Assembly (NCBI RefSeq): GCF_010614805.1
Contig: NZ_JAAFZC010000001.1
Location: forward strand, 372,001-436,000
From: Pseudooceanicola aestuarii
Lineage (GTDB): Bacteria; Pseudomonadota; Alphaproteobacteria; Rhodobacterales; Rhodobacteraceae
Reading direction: 5' to 3'
Length of the DNA stretch: 64,000 bases
The translations under genes were made by a program, and so were the position numbers. Positions 46,421-56,385 of this stretch are shown here, piece by piece. Below the pieces are notes generated by a model. That model did not search any database. It saw only the letters and a list, made by a program, of their open reading frames with translations, and was not told where the DNA came from. Each line of letters begins with the position of its first letter. Position 1 is the stretch's first letter.

Positions 46421-48703
46421 ATGAGCACGCCATCTTCCAAGGACGCACTGCGCGCCGCCGCGCTGGCCTATCACCGGCTGCCCAAGCCCGGCAAGCTTGA
46501 GGTCCGCGCCACCAAGCCGCTGGCCAATGGCCGCGACCTCAGCCTGGCCTATTCGCCCGGCGTGGCGGAGGCCTGCCTGGATATCCGCGACGACGCCCAG
46601 ACCGCCCGCGACTACACCGCGCGCGGCAACCTGGTGGCAGTGATCTCCAACGGCTCCGCCGTGCTGGGGCTGGGCAATATCGGCGCGCTGGCATCGAAAC
46701 CGGTGATGGAGGGCAAGGCCGTCCTGTTCAAGAAATTCGCCGGCATAGATTGTTTCGACATCGAGGTCGACGAGACCGACCCCGAAAAGCTGGCCGATAT
46801 CGTCTGTGCCCTCGCCCCGACCTTTGGCGCCGTGAACCTGGAGGACATCAAGGCGCCCGATTGCTTCATCGTGGAAAAGATCTGCCGCGAGCGGATGAAC
46901 ATCCCCGTGTTTCACGACGACCAGCACGGCACCGCCATCGTGGTCGGCGCCGCCGCCACCAATGCCCTGCACGTCGCCGGCAAGCGGTTCGAAGACATCA
47001 AGATCGTGTCCACCGGTGGCGGGGCGGCGGGAATCGCCTGCCTGAACATGCTGCTGAAACTGGGCGTACGACGCGAAAACGTATGGCTGTGCGACATTCA
47101 CGGGCTGATCCACACGGGCCGCGAGGAGGACATGACCCCGCAAAAGGCCGCCTATGCCCAGTCCACCGACCTGCGCACCCTGGACGAGGCCATCGAGGGC
47201 GCCGATCTGTTCCTGGGCCTGTCCGGGCCCGAGGTTCTGAGCCCCGAAATGGTCGGCCGCATGGCCAGCCGGCCGATCATCTTCGCCCTGGCGAACCCCA
47301 CGCCCGAGATCATGCCCGAGGCCGCGCGCGCGGTCGCCCCCGATGCGATCATCGCCACGGGGCGCAGCGATTTTCCGAACCAGGTCAACAATGTCCTGTG
47401 CTTCCCCTTCATCTTCCGGGGGGCGCTTGACGTGGGCGCGACGGAGATCAACGACGAGATGCAGATCGCCTGCATCGAGGGCATCGCCGCCCTGGCCCGG
47501 GCCACCACCAGCGCCGAGGCCGCCGCCGCCTATCGTGGCGAGACGCTGACCTTTGGCGCCGATTACCTGATCCCGAAACCCTTTGACCCGCGTCTGTCGG
47601 GGGTCGTTTCCGTCGCCGTGGCCAAGGCGGCGATGGACAGCGGCGTAGCCACCCGCCCGATCGAGGATCTGGACGCCTATCGCCAGAGGCTGAATTCCTC
47701 GGTCTACAAATCCGCGCTGTTGATGCGCCCGGTTTTCGACGCCGCGCGCACCGCCTCGCGCCGGATCGTCTTTGCCGAGGGTGAGGACGAGCGCGTGCTG
47801 CGCGCCGCCCAGGCGATCCTGGAGGAAACCACCGAACACCCGATCCTGATCGGCCGCCCCGACGTGATCGCCCACCGCTGCACCCGCCACGGGCTGAAGA
47901 TCCGTCCGGGACAGGATTTCCACGTGGTTAACCCCGAAAACGACCCCCGCTACCGCGATTACTGGGGCACATATCACCAGATCATGGAGCGGCGCGGCGT
48001 CACCCCCGACCTCGCCCGCGCCATCATGCGTACCAACACCACCGCCATCGGCGCCGTCATGGTCCGGCGGGAAGAGGCCGACAGCCTGATCTGCGGCACC
48101 TTCGGGGAATACGGCTGGCATCTGAACTACATCCAGCAGGTGCTGGGCAGCCCGACGCAGCGCCCGCATGGTGCGCTGTCGATGATGATAATGGAAGACG
48201 GGCCGCTGTTTCTGGCGGACACCCATTGTCACGCCGAGCCCAGCCCCGCCCAGATCGCGGAAGCGGCGATCGGCGCCGCGCGGCACGTCCGCCGCTTTGG
48301 ATTGAAACCCTCGATCGCCCTGTGCGGGCGGTCGCAATTCGGCAACCAGGACACCGGCACGGCCCAGCGCCTGCGCGCCGCGATGGAGATCCTGGACAGC
48401 GCGCCGCGCGATTTCATCTACGAGGGCGAAATGAACATCGATACCGCCCTGGACGCCGATCTGCGCCAGCGCGTCTTTCCCGGCGCGCGGTTGGAAATGA
48501 ATGCAAATGTGCTGATCTTTGCCCATTCCGATGCCGCATCCGGTGTGCGCAACATCCTGAAGATGAAGGGCGGCGGGCTGGAAGTCGGGCCGATCCTGAT
48601 GGGCATGGGCAATTGCGCGCATATCGTCAGCTCCTCCATCACCTCGCGGGGGTTGCTGAACATGGCCGCCATCGCGGGCACGCCGGTTTCGCATTACGGC
48701 TGA
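46421..48703 (+). CDS. maeB: NADP-malic enzyme fused to phosphotransacetylase-like domain
   Basis: A 760-residue protein that decarboxylates malate to pyruvate. The malic enzyme part covers about residues 1-430 ([43 protein letters not shown]). The C-terminal 330 residues resemble phosphate acetyltransferase ([43 protein letters not shown]) and usually act as a regulatory rather than catalytic domain. ATG at 46421 follows GGAGGGAAGGA. Confidence 0.97.
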   Translation: MSTPSSKDALRAAALAYHRLPKPGKLEVRATKPLANGRDLSLAYSPGVAEACLDIRDDAQTARDYTARGNLVAVISNGSAVLGLGNIGALASKPVMEGKAVLFKKFAGIDCFDIEVDETDPEKLADIVCALAPTFGAVNLEDIKAPDCFIVEKICRERMNIPVFHDDQHGTAIVVGAAATNALHVAGKRFEDIKIVSTGGGAAGIACLNMLLKLGVRRENVWLCDIHGLIHTGREEDMTPQKAAYAQSTDLRTLDEAIEGADLFLGLSGPEVLSPEMVGRMASRPIIFALANPTPEIMPEAARAVAPDAIIATGRSDFPNQVNNVLCFPFIFRGALDVGATEINDEMQIACIEGIAALARATTSAEAAAAYRGETLTFGADYLIPKPFDPRLSGVVSVAVAKAAMDSGVATRPIEDLDAYRQRLNSSVYKSALLMRPVFDAARTASRRIVFAEGEDERVLRAAQAILEETTEHPILIGRPDVIAHRCTRHGLKIRPGQDFHVVNPENDPRYRDYWGTYHQIMERRGVTPDLARAIMRTNTTAIGAVMVRREEADSLICGTFGEYGWHLNYIQQVLGSPTQRPHGALSMMIMEDGPLFLADTHCHAEPSPAQIAEAAIGAARHVRRFGLKPSIALCGRSQFGNQDTGTAQRLRAAMEILDSAPRDFIYEGEMNIDTALDADLRQRVFPGARLEMNANVLIFAHSDAASGVRNILKMKGGGLEVGPILMGMGNCAHIVSSSITSRGLLNMAAIAGTPVSHYG

Positions 48704-48741
48704 TCGGATCGGGAGGCCGGGTCACGGCGACTTAGCAGATT

Positions 48742-48768
48742 TTTGCAAAGTCGCCACTTCTTTGCCAA
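48742..48768. promoter_or_regulatory. TTTGCAAA box pair before prpE (first)
   Basis: TTTGCAAA at 48742-48749 and TTTGCCAA at 48761-48768. Read on the minus strand the first site is ACTTTGCAAA, a close match to binding sites of ScfR/RamB regulators, which sense short-chain acyl-CoAs. Located about 160 bases before the prpE start. Confidence 0.6.
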
Positions 48769-48789
48769 TCCCTGAATATTCCCGTCGGG

Positions 48790-48841
48790 TTTGCAAAAAT
48801 TTGCAGGTCCGAAAGGTTATGGATTGCAAACTTCTTGCACC
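48790..48841. promoter_or_regulatory. TTTGCAAA boxes before prpE (second cluster)
   Basis: TTTGCAAA (48790-48797), TTTGCAGG (48800-48807), ATTGCAAA (48823-48830) and CTTGCACC (48834-48841). Full and degenerate half-sites alternate. Together with the pair at 48742 this makes six sites in 100 bases, in the gap between maeB and prpE, so the propionate gene is the likely target. Confidence 0.6.
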
Positions 48842-48926
48842 AAAACCTTCCCCGCGCGGGCTGGCCTCTTGCCCCTGCCCGCGCCCTGTCGCACCCTTCC
48901 CCGAAATGCTCAGGGAGGAGAAAGCC

Positions 48927-50819
48927 ATGGGATACAAGGACGTCTACGCGGCCTGGCAATCGGACCCCGAAGCCTTCTGGATGAAGGCGGCGGAGGCCAT
49001 CGACTGGGATCGCAAGCCCAGCCGCGCGCTGAATGACGACAATGCCCCGCTGTACGAATGGTATACCGACAGCATGGTCAACACCTGCTGGAACGCCGTC
49101 GACCGCCACGTCGAGGCCGGGCGCGGCGAACAGGCCGCGATCATCTACGACAGCCCGATCACCAGCACCAAGCGCACGATCAGCTTTGCCGAGCTGCGCA
49201 ACCGCGTCGCCAGCCTGGCCGGCGCCCTGCGCGCCAAGGGCGTGGAGAAGGGCGACCGCGTCATCATCTACATGCCGATGATTCCCGAAACCATGGAGGC
49301 GATGCTGGCCTGCGCGCGCATCGGCGCAGTGCATTCGGTGGTCTTTGGCGGCTTTGCCAGCCACGAACTGGCCGTGCGCATCGACGACGCCAAACCCAAG
49401 GCGATCATCGCCGCCTCCTGTGGGGTCGAACCGGGGCGCGTGGTGCATTACAAACCGCTGCTCGACGGGGCTATAGAACAGGCCACGCACAAGCCCGATT
49501 TCTGCGTCATCTTCCAGCGCGAACAGGAGGTCGCCAAGCTGGTAGAGGGGCGCGACGTCAATTGGCACGGCTTCCAATATGGTGTGGAACCCGCCGATTG
49601 CCTGCCGGTAGAGGGCGACCACCCGGCCTATATCCTGTATACCTCCGGCACGACGGGCCAACCCAAGGGCGTCGTGCGCGCCACCGCCGGGCACCTGGTG
49701 GCGCTGAACTGGTCGATGAAGAACATCTATGACGTCGATCCGGGGGAGGTGTTCTGGGCCGCCTCCGACGTGGGTTGGGTCGTCGGGCACAGCTACATTT
49801 GCTATGGCCCTCTCATCCACGGCAACACCACCGTCCTGTTCGAGGGCAAGCCCGTGGGCACCCCGGATGCCGGCACCTTCTGGCGGGTGATCTCGGAGCA
49901 CAAGGTCAAGAGCTTCTTCACCGCGCCCACCGCGTTTCGCGCCGTGAAACGCGAGGATCCCAAGGGAGAGTTCATCGCGAAATACGACCTGTCTTGCCTG
50001 AAGGCGGTCTTTCTGGCCGGGGAACGCGCCGATCCAGACACGATCGAATGGGCGCAGAAGACGTTGGGCAAACCGGTCTACGACCATTGGTGGCAGACGG
50101 AAACCGGCTGGACCATCGCCGGGATGCCCGCCGGGATCGAGAAATTGCCGGTCAAGGTCGGCTCCCCCTCCGTGCCGATGCCCGGCTACGACGTGCAGAT
50201 CCTCGACGAGGCCGGCAACGAGATGCCAGCCGGCGAGCTGGGCGCGATCGCGGTGAAGTTGCCCCTGCCTCCCGGCACCTTGCCGACGCTGTGGAATGCC
50301 GAAGCCCGGTTCCGCAAATCCTACCTCGATCATTTTCCCGGCTATTACGAGACGGGCGACGCCGGGATGAAGGACGCCGACGGCTACCTGTGGATCATGG
50401 CGCGCACCGATGACGTGATCAACGTCGCCGGTCACCGCCTGTCCACCGGCGCGATGGAGGAGGTCCTTGCCGCCCACCCCGACGTCGCCGAAACCGCCGT
50501 GATCGGCGTCAGCGATCCGCTGAAGGGACAGATGCCCGTGGGCTTTGTCTGCCTGACCAAGGGGGTGAACCGCCCCGAGGCCGAGATTTCGGCCGAATGC
50601 GTGCAGATGGTGCGCGACCGCATCGGTCCGGTCGCCGCGTTCAAGCTGACGGTGGTGGTGGACCGACTGCCCAAGACACGGTCGGGCAAGATCCTGCGCG
50701 CGACCATGGTCAAGATCGCCGATGGCGAAACGTTCAAGATGCCTGCCACTATCGACGACCCTGAAGTGCTGGACGAGATCACCGTGGCGCTGCGCGGCAT
50801 CGGCTACGCCGGGGGCTGA
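48927..50819 (+). CDS. prpE: Propionate--CoA ligase
   Basis: A 630-residue AMP-forming acyl-CoA synthetase of the acetyl/propionyl group. The opening YKDVYAAWQSDPEAFW and AIDWDRKPSRALN are typical of PrpE. Other motifs: ILYTSGTTGQPKGVVR (about residue 237), HWWQTETGW, ETGDAGMKDADGYLWIMARTDDVINVAGHRLSTG (in parts), and the terminal lysine in LPKTRSGKILR. ATG at 48927 follows GGGAGGAGAAA. Propionyl-CoA made here would feed the ethylmalonyl-CoA or methylmalonyl-CoA routes. Confidence 0.95.
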   Translation: MGYKDVYAAWQSDPEAFWMKAAEAIDWDRKPSRALNDDNAPLYEWYTDSMVNTCWNAVDRHVEAGRGEQAAIIYDSPITSTKRTISFAELRNRVASLAGALRAKGVEKGDRVIIYMPMIPETMEAMLACARIGAVHSVVFGGFASHELAVRIDDAKPKAIIAASCGVEPGRVVHYKPLLDGAIEQATHKPDFCVIFQREQEVAKLVEGRDVNWHGFQYGVEPADCLPVEGDHPAYILYTSGTTGQPKGVVRATAGHLVALNWSMKNIYDVDPGEVFWAASDVGWVVGHSYICYGPLIHGNTTVLFEGKPVGTPDAGTFWRVISEHKVKSFFTAPTAFRAVKREDPKGEFIAKYDLSCLKAVFLAGERADPDTIEWAQKTLGKPVYDHWWQTETGWTIAGMPAGIEKLPVKVGSPSVPMPGYDVQILDEAGNEMPAGELGAIAVKLPLPPGTLPTLWNAEARFRKSYLDHFPGYYETGDAGMKDADGYLWIMARTDDVINVAGHRLSTGAMEEVLAAHPDVAETAVIGVSDPLKGQMPVGFVCLTKGVNRPEAEISAECVQMVRDRIGPVAAFKLTVVVDRLPKTRSGKILRATMVKIADGETFKMPATIDDPEVLDEITVALRGIGYAGG

Positions 50820-50882
50820 GTGGCGACCGGGTGGGGCATCGCCCTGCCCTGACATCGGCTCAAATCCGCCCCGCCCCGCCCC

Positions 50883-50919
<37 letters not shown>

Positions 50920-50935
50920 AACGCCGGACACGAAA

Positions 50936-50966
50936 CGGCCGCCGGAAGATATCCCTCCGGCGGCCG
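50936..50966. terminator. Strong hairpin between prpE and the CsbD gene
   Basis: CGGCCGCCGGA and TCCGGCGGCCG form a perfect 11-bp stem around a 9-base loop (AGATATCCC). The convergent gene position suits a shared terminator; GAAATT on one side and TTTCG on the minus strand give modest tails. Confidence 0.65.
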
Positions 50967-51029
50967 GAAATTGGACAGGCCGAATTGGACGGGCCGGGGG
51001 GCAGGATCATCCTGCCGCCGCCTATCCGT

Positions 51030-51236
51030 TCATTCAGCGGGCTGACGGGTCACGAAGGCGTCAACCTGACGCTCCGCCTCGTCCTTGGCAACGCCGTAGC
51101 GTTCCTGGATCTTGCCGACCAGTTGCTGGCGGTTGCCTTGGGCCTGATCCAGATCGTCATTGGTCAGCTTGCCCCATTCTTCCTGGACGTTGCCTTTGAA
51201 CTGCTTCCAATTGCCTTCGATGCGGTCCCAATTCAT
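51030..51236 (-). CDS. CsbD family stress protein
   Basis: A 68-residue hydrophilic protein. MNWDRIEGNWKQFKGNVQEEWGKLTND is the CsbD signature, followed by the second helical repeat QLVGKIQERYG. Family members are strongly induced in general stress; their action is unknown. ATG at 51236 follows AGGAGGC. A match to an extracytoplasmic-sigma promoter lies 47 bases upstream, in keeping with stress control. Confidence 0.93.
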   Translation of the reverse strand: MNWDRIEGNWKQFKGNVQEEWGKLTNDDLDQAQGNRQQLVGKIQERYGVAKDEAERQVDAFVTRQPAE

Positions 51237-51282
51237 GTGAGCCTCCTGTGATGATGGTGCGCGTCCTGCGCTTCATCCCCAC

Positions 51283-51308
51283 AACGTGTTTGGGGCGGGC
51301 AGAGTTCC
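51283..51308 (-). promoter_or_regulatory. GGAAC-N17-CGTT promoter of the CsbD gene
   Basis: On the minus strand GGAAC (51308-51304) and CGTT (51286-51283) are separated by exactly 17 bases. This is the consensus of the alphaproteobacterial general stress sigma factor EcfG. The spacing to the CsbD start (47 bases from the -10) is normal. Confidence 0.55.
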
Positions 51309-51433
51309 CCGACGCGGCCCCGATCTACAGGTCTTTCACGGCCCGTCGGCCGGACCCAGCCGATACAGACACAACGCATGTCCCGCAGCACAGGCCAGCC
51401 GCCCCTCCCCCCCGGCGAAAGCGACACCCGGCC

Positions 51434-52195
51434 TCAGACGAATTGCTCCCGGATCAAGCGTTCCTCAAGCCCGTGGCCGGGATCGAACAGGATGCGGTGA
51501 GAGACCTCCGGTTCCGACCGCACCTCCACCGAGGTGACGTTGCGCACCGACCGGTTGTCGGCATCGGCCATGACCGGGCGTTTCTCCGGCTCCAGCACAT
51601 CGAACCGCACCGATGCCGTCTTGGGCAGCAGCGCCCCGCGCCAACGGCGGGGACGGAACGGCGCGATGGCGGTCAGGGCCAGCACGTCAGAGCCGATCGG
51701 CAGTATGGGCCCGTGAGCGGAGTAATTATAGGCGGTGGACCCGGCCGGGGTGGCGATCAGCGCCCCGTCGCAGACCAGCTCTTCCATCCGCAACTTGCCA
51801 TCCACAGTGATCTTCAACTTGGCCGCCTGCGGGCCGGCACGCAGCAACGAGACCTCGTTGATGGCCAGCCCCGCGATGACGCGGCCATCGGCGCGGGTGG
51901 CGCGCATGGCCAGCGGGTTGATCACCTCTTCCTGGGCGAGGCCCAGCCGTTCGACCAGGCCGTCAGCATCATAGGCGTTCATCAGGAACCCCACGGTGCC
52001 CCGGTTCATGCCGTAGACGGGTGCCGGCAGGTGCTGGGTGCGGTGCAGCGTGGCCAGCATGAACCCGTCGCCGCCCAAGGCCACGATCACGTCGGCCTCC
52101 GCCTCGGGGACCGCGCCATAGCGGCGGGTCAGTTCTTCCCTGGCACCGTTGGCCAATTGGCCCCGGCTGGCCACGAAGGCAAGCTTTATGGTCAT
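51434..52195 (-). CDS. nadK: NAD kinase
   Basis: A 253-residue enzyme that makes NADP from NAD and ATP. The motif VALGGDGFML (GGDG) is at about residue 42; GMNRGTVGFLMNA, INEVSLLRAG and TPAGSTAYNYSAHGPILP are the other conserved stretches. The last region with ATP-binding Asp is also visible. ATG at 52195 follows GAGGGGG. It diverges from glyA. Confidence 0.96.
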   Translation of the reverse strand: MTIKLAFVASRGQLANGAREELTRRYGAVPEAEADVIVALGGDGFMLATLHRTQHLPAPVYGMNRGTVGFLMNAYDADGLVERLGLAQEEVINPLAMRATRADGRVIAGLAINEVSLLRAGPQAAKLKITVDGKLRMEELVCDGALIATPAGSTAYNYSAHGPILPIGSDVLALTAIAPFRPRRWRGALLPKTASVRFDVLEPEKRPVMADADNRSVRNVTSVEVRSEPEVSHRILFDPGHGLEERLIREQFV

Positions 52196-52402
52196 GGCAC
52201 CCCCTCTTGCGGTTCCGGTCCGGCCAGGGGCCCCGGTTTCCAAAGCCCGACATTGCGTTCCGAAACAAGCACACCTGTCCGGCAAGGGCCAGCCCCGCGC
52301 CGATCCGCACCGCTTTCGCCCTGCGACGTGACGCTTTCGCCCCTTCCGCCCGCCGTGGCAAACGGATAGGACGCTGGCAACAGCTCAGTCAGGAGATTAG
52401 CC

Positions 52403-53686
52403 ATGAAAACCGCCGGTTTCTTCAGTGCCCCGCTTTCGGAGCGGGATCCCGAAATCTTTGGATCCATCCGTGACGAACTGGGCCGCCAGCGCGACGAGAT
52501 CGAGCTGATCGCCTCGGAGAACATCGTCAGCGCCGCCGTGCTGGAGGCTCAGGGCTCCATCATGACGAACAAATATGCCGAAGGGTATCCGGGCAAGCGG
52601 TATTACGGCGGCTGCCAGTTCGTCGATGTGGCCGAAACCCTGGCCATCGAACGGGCCAAGGAATTGTTCGGCGCCAACTTTGCCAACGTGCAGCCCAATT
52701 CCGGCAGCCAGATGAACCAGGCGGTGTTCCTGGCGCTGCTGCAACCGGGCGACACCTTCATGGGGCTGGACCTGAATTCCGGCGGCCACCTGACCCACGG
52801 CTCTCCGGTGAACATGTCGGGCAAATGGTTCAACGTCGTCTCCTACGGCGTGCGCCAGCAAGATGAACTGCTGGACATGGAGGAAGTCCGCGCCAAGGCG
52901 CTGGAGCACAAGCCCAAGCTGATCCTGGCGGGCGGCACCGCCTATTCCCGCGTCTGGGACTGGCAGGCCTTCCGCGAGATCGCGGACGAGGTCGGCGCCA
53001 TCCTGATGGTGGACATGGCCCATATCGCGGGCCTGGTCGCGGGCGGGGTGCACCCCTCGCCGGTGGGGATCGCGGATGTGGTGACCTCCACCACCCACAA
53101 ATCCCTGCGCGGTCCGCGTGGCGGCATCATCCTGACCAATGACGAGGCGATCGCCAAGAAGGTGAATTCCGCCGTCTTCCCCGGTCTTCAGGGTGGCCCG
53201 CTGATGCATGTGATCGCGGCCAAGGCCGTCGCCTTCCGCGAGGCGCTGCAACCGGAGTTCAAGGATTACGCCGCCCAGGTCGTAAAGAACGCCCAGGCCA
53301 TGGCCGATCAGTTGATGAAAGGCGGTATCAACATCGTCTCCGGCGGCACCGACAACCACCTGTGCCTGGCAGACCTGCGGCCCAAGGGCGTGACCGGCAA
53401 GGCCGCGGAGGCGGCCCTGGGCCGGGCGCATATCACCTGCAACAAGAACGGTGTCCCCTTCGATCCCGAGAAACCCTTTGTCACCTCCGGCGTGCGGCTG
53501 GGCGCGCCCGCCGGTACCACCCGTGGCTTCGCCGAGGCGGAATTCCGCCAGATCGCCGATTGGATCGTCCAGGTCGTCGATGGCCTGGCCGCCAACGGCG
53601 AGGATGGGAACACCGAGGTCGAGGCCAAAGTCCGCGAGGAGGTTGCAACCCTCTGCGCACGCTTCCCCCTTTACCCCGAGATGTAA
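52403..53686 (+). CDS. glyA: Serine hydroxymethyltransferase
   Basis: A 427-residue PLP enzyme that interconverts serine and glycine with tetrahydrofolate. Motifs: [28 protein letters not shown], the PLP lysine in [14 protein letters not shown] (about residue 230), and [17 protein letters not shown] at 52403 follows AGGAGA. The 207-base divergent gap with nadK contains two copies of GCTTTCGCCC 22 bases apart, of unknown meaning. A terminator follows at 53713. Confidence 0.98.
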   Translation: MKTAGFFSAPLSERDPEIFGSIRDELGRQRDEIELIASENIVSAAVLEAQGSIMTNKYAEGYPGKRYYGGCQFVDVAETLAIERAKELFGANFANVQPNSGSQMNQAVFLALLQPGDTFMGLDLNSGGHLTHGSPVNMSGKWFNVVSYGVRQQDELLDMEEVRAKALEHKPKLILAGGTAYSRVWDWQAFREIADEVGAILMVDMAHIAGLVAGGVHPSPVGIADVVTSTTHKSLRGPRGGIILTNDEAIAKKVNSAVFPGLQGGPLMHVIAAKAVAFREALQPEFKDYAAQVVKNAQAMADQLMKGGINIVSGGTDNHLCLADLRPKGVTGKAAEAALGRAHITCNKNGVPFDPEKPFVTSGVRLGAPAGTTRGFAEAEFRQIADWIVQVVDGLAANGEDGNTEVEAKVREEVATLCARFPLYPEM

Positions 53687-53712
53687 GGCGGCGCTGCCTG
53701 CCGGATGCCTGG

Positions 53713-53747
53713 ATGCCGTCCCCGGATCGGGGGCGGCATTCTGCGTT
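53713..53747 (+). terminator. Terminator of glyA
   Basis: An 11-bp stem (one G-U pair) ATGCCGTCCCC / GGGGGCGGCAT with a 5-base loop begins 27 bases after the glyA stop and is followed by TCTGCGTTT. Confidence 0.7.
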
Positions 53748-53876
53748 TGCGGCCCGCGCAGGGTCCACGCGACGGCTGACTGGACGGCGCCCCGCAGGGC
53801 GCGACAGCTGCGGAACCGGGGTGGCCGCGCCGGGCGCCTCTTGCACCCGATCGCGCGCGCGTATACCGGTTTTTCC

Positions 53877-54815
53877 ATGCGGATCGTGCGGGATTATCAA
53901 TACACCACCGACAGCGATCGCGGCGCCTCTGCCGCGATTGGCAATTTCGATGGCGTCCACCTGGGCCACCAGACCGTGATCGACATCGCTCGAAGCGAGG
54001 CCACACGCCTGGACGCGCCCCTTGGCGTGCTGACGTTCGAACCCCATCCGCGCGAGGTCTTTGCCCCCGACGCCCCGCCCTTTCGCCTGACCGGCCCCGC
54101 CGCGCGGGCGCACCGGCTGGAAAAACTGGGCGTCGATGTCCTTTACGAGCTGAATTTCAACAAGGCGCTCGCCTCGCTCTCGCCCGAGGATTTCATCGAC
54201 CGGGTGATCTGCGAGGGGCTGGGCCTGCGCCATGTCGTCGTCGGCGCGGATTTCCACTTCGGAAAGGGCCGGGCCGGCAACGTCGAGACGCTGCGCGCCC
54301 ATGGCGCCGAACGCGGTTTTGGTGTGTCGGTGGCGGAGCTGCTGGCCGGCGATACGGGGGAGATTTCCTCCACCGCGATCCGCAAGGCGCTGGCCGAGGG
54401 ACGCCCCCGCGACGCCGCCGCGATGCTGGGCCATTGGCACCGGATGGAGGGGCGCGTGGTGCGCGGCGACCAGCGTGGCCGCGACCTGGGCTATCCCACC
54501 GCGAACATGTCCATCGACGGGCTGCACCAACCGAAATTCGGCGTTTATGCCGTTCTGGCCGACGTGCTGGACGGGCCGCATCGGGGCAGCTACCAGGGTG
54601 CCGCTTCGCTGGGCCTGCGCCCGACCTTTGGCGGGACCGTACCGAACCTTGAAACCTATCTGTTTGATTTCAAGGGTGATCTCTATGGCAGCGAGATGTC
54701 CGTGGCGCTGATCGACTACCTGCGCCCGGAAGAGAAATTCGACAGCCTCGACGCGCTGATCGCCCGTATGGACGCGGATTGCACCCGCGCCCGGCAGATC
54801 CTGTCCGACGTATGA
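53877..54815 (+). CDS. ribF: Bifunctional riboflavin kinase/FMN adenylyltransferase
   Basis: A 312-residue enzyme that phosphorylates riboflavin and adenylates FMN to FAD. The N-terminal adenylyltransferase has AIGNFDGVHLGHQTVID (residue 20 on) and VVGADFHFGKGRAG; the C-terminal kinase has GRDLGYPTANM (about residue 204) and LRPTFGG. There is no clear ribosome site before the ATG at 53877. Its stop overlaps the next start (ATGA). Confidence 0.95.
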   Translation: MRIVRDYQYTTDSDRGASAAIGNFDGVHLGHQTVIDIARSEATRLDAPLGVLTFEPHPREVFAPDAPPFRLTGPAARAHRLEKLGVDVLYELNFNKALASLSPEDFIDRVICEGLGLRHVVVGADFHFGKGRAGNVETLRAHGAERGFGVSVAELLAGDTGEISSTAIRKALAEGRPRDAAAMLGHWHRMEGRVVRGDQRGRDLGYPTANMSIDGLHQPKFGVYAVLADVLDGPHRGSYQGAASLGLRPTFGGTVPNLETYLFDFKGDLYGSEMSVALIDYLRPEEKFDSLDALIARMDADCTRARQILSDV

Positions 54816-55285
54816 CCGACGACCCCATCGACCGCAGCGGGTTGCGCCCGCGCTTCTGGGAAACCGTGCCGCTGAACCGCATGACGACGCCGGAATGGGA
54901 GGCGCTGTGCGACGGCTGCGGCAAATGCTGCCTGAACAAGCTGGAGGACGAGGACACCGGGGAGGTCGCCCTGACCCGCGTCGCCTGCCGTCTGCTGGAC
55001 GACAGCACCTGCCGTTGCGCGAAATACCCCATCCGCCACCAATTCGTGCCGGAATGCATCTCGCTGACGCCTGCGACGCTGGACCAGCACATGTACTGGA
55101 TGCCGCAGACCTGCGCCTATCGTCTGCTGTGGGAGGGGCGGCCGCTGTACCCCTGGCATCCGCTGATCACCGGCGATCCCGACAGCGTGCACCGGGCGGG
55201 CGTTTCCATGCAGAACCGCACCGTCCCGGAATTCGAGATCCACGAGGACGATTGGGAAGACCATATCATAGAGGAGCCGCTGTAG
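54812..55285 (+). CDS. YcgN/UPF0260 family protein
   Basis: A 157-residue Cys-rich protein. Cysteines are in CDGCGKCCLNKLEDE, ACRLLDDSTCRCAKYP, VPECISL and PQTCAYRLL, the pattern of the UPF0260/YkgJ zinc/iron-chelating family. Function unknown. It starts within the ribF stop codon and ends immediately before the threonine aldolase gene (stop and start are adjacent), so ribF, this gene and the aldolase form one unit. Confidence 0.92.
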   Translation: MTDDPIDRSGLRPRFWETVPLNRMTTPEWEALCDGCGKCCLNKLEDEDTGEVALTRVACRLLDDSTCRCAKYPIRHQFVPECISLTPATLDQHMYWMPQTCAYRLLWEGRPLYPWHPLITGDPDSVHRAGVSMQNRTVPEFEIHEDDWEDHIIEEPL

Positions 55286-56329
55286 ATGTTCTTTGCCTCG
55301 GATAACGCCGGCCCGGCACATCCCGCCATCCTGTCCGCGCTGGGCGCGGCCAACACCGGCTTTGCCTCCGGCTACGGGGCCGATCCGCTGACCATCGCCG
55401 TCACCCAGCAGCTGCGCGAGATTTTCGAAGCGCCCGAAGCATCGGTCCATCTGGTGGCGACGGGCACGGCGGCGAATGCGCTGGCGCTGGCCACGCTGGC
55501 CAATCCGTGGGACACGATTTTCTGCACCCCCGATGCGCATATCCAGCAGGACGAATGCAACGCGCCGGAATTCTTCGCCGGCGGAGCCAAGCTGACGCTG
55601 GTCGGCACCGGCGACAAACTGACCCCCGACACCCTGCGCACCGCCGTCGCGGCCGAGCAGAGCCGGGGCGTGCACGGCCCGCAACGCGGCCCGGTTGCGA
55701 TCACGCAGGCGACGGAACGTGGCCGCATCTACAGCGTGGCCGAGATCACCGAACTGACCGCCGTGGCGCGCGAATTCGGCATCCCCGCCCATCTGGACGG
55801 GGCGCGGTTCGCCAATGCGCTGGTGGCTCTGAACTGCACCCCCGCCGACATGACCTGGCGCGCCGGCGTCGATGCCGTCAGCTTTGGCGGGACCAAGAAC
55901 GGCTGCCTGGGGGTGGAGGCGGTGATCTTCTTCGACCCCGCCCGCGCCTGGGAATTCGAACTGCGGCGCAAACGCGGGGCGCATCTTTTCTCCAAGCATC
56001 GATTCCTGGCGGCGCAGATGCAGGCCTACCTGACCGACGGGCTTTGGCTGGACCTGGCGCGGCGCGCCAACGCCTCCATGGCGCGGCTCGCCGACGGGCT
56101 GCGCGGCATCGAGGGGGTGCGCTTTACCGCCGAACCGCAGGCCAACATGCTGTTCCCCGAAATCCCTCGCCATATGCATGATCGCCTGCAAGCGGCCGGC
56201 GCGGTCTATTACCTGTGGGACGGGGCGGAGACCGGCGCGCCGGAGGATCGCCTGACCCTGCGGCTGGTGACCGACTGGTCCCTGCCCGAAGCGGAGATCG
56301 ACCGCTTCCTGTCGCTGGCCCGAGGGTGA
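55286..56329 (+). CDS. Low-specificity threonine aldolase-like PLP lyase
   Basis: A 347-residue fold-type I PLP enzyme that would cleave threonine or allo-threonine to glycine and acetaldehyde. SDNAGPAHPAIL begins the family; VATGTAANALALATL binds the cofactor phosphate, IPAHLDGARFANAL holds the PLP Asp, and the lysine is in SFGGTKNGCLGVEAV. It lies close to glyA, another source of glycine. The ATG directly follows the TAG of the preceding gene. Confidence 0.92.
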   Translation: MFFASDNAGPAHPAILSALGAANTGFASGYGADPLTIAVTQQLREIFEAPEASVHLVATGTAANALALATLANPWDTIFCTPDAHIQQDECNAPEFFAGGAKLTLVGTGDKLTPDTLRTAVAAEQSRGVHGPQRGPVAITQATERGRIYSVAEITELTAVAREFGIPAHLDGARFANALVALNCTPADMTWRAGVDAVSFGGTKNGCLGVEAVIFFDPARAWEFELRRKRGAHLFSKHRFLAAQMQAYLTDGLWLDLARRANASMARLADGLRGIEGVRFTAEPQANMLFPEIPRHMHDRLQAAGAVYYLWDGAETGAPEDRLTLRLVTDWSLPEAEIDRFLSLARG

Positions 56330-56385
56330 GGTCCGCGTAGCCCCGCCCAGGGCAGGGTCGCCCGGCATCGGCCCACCCTTCGGCC

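Noticed and set aside
45866..48694. A 942-codon open frame on the minus strand
   Set aside because: It is opposite maeB and only stays open because of GC-rich third positions. It has no family features or start signals.
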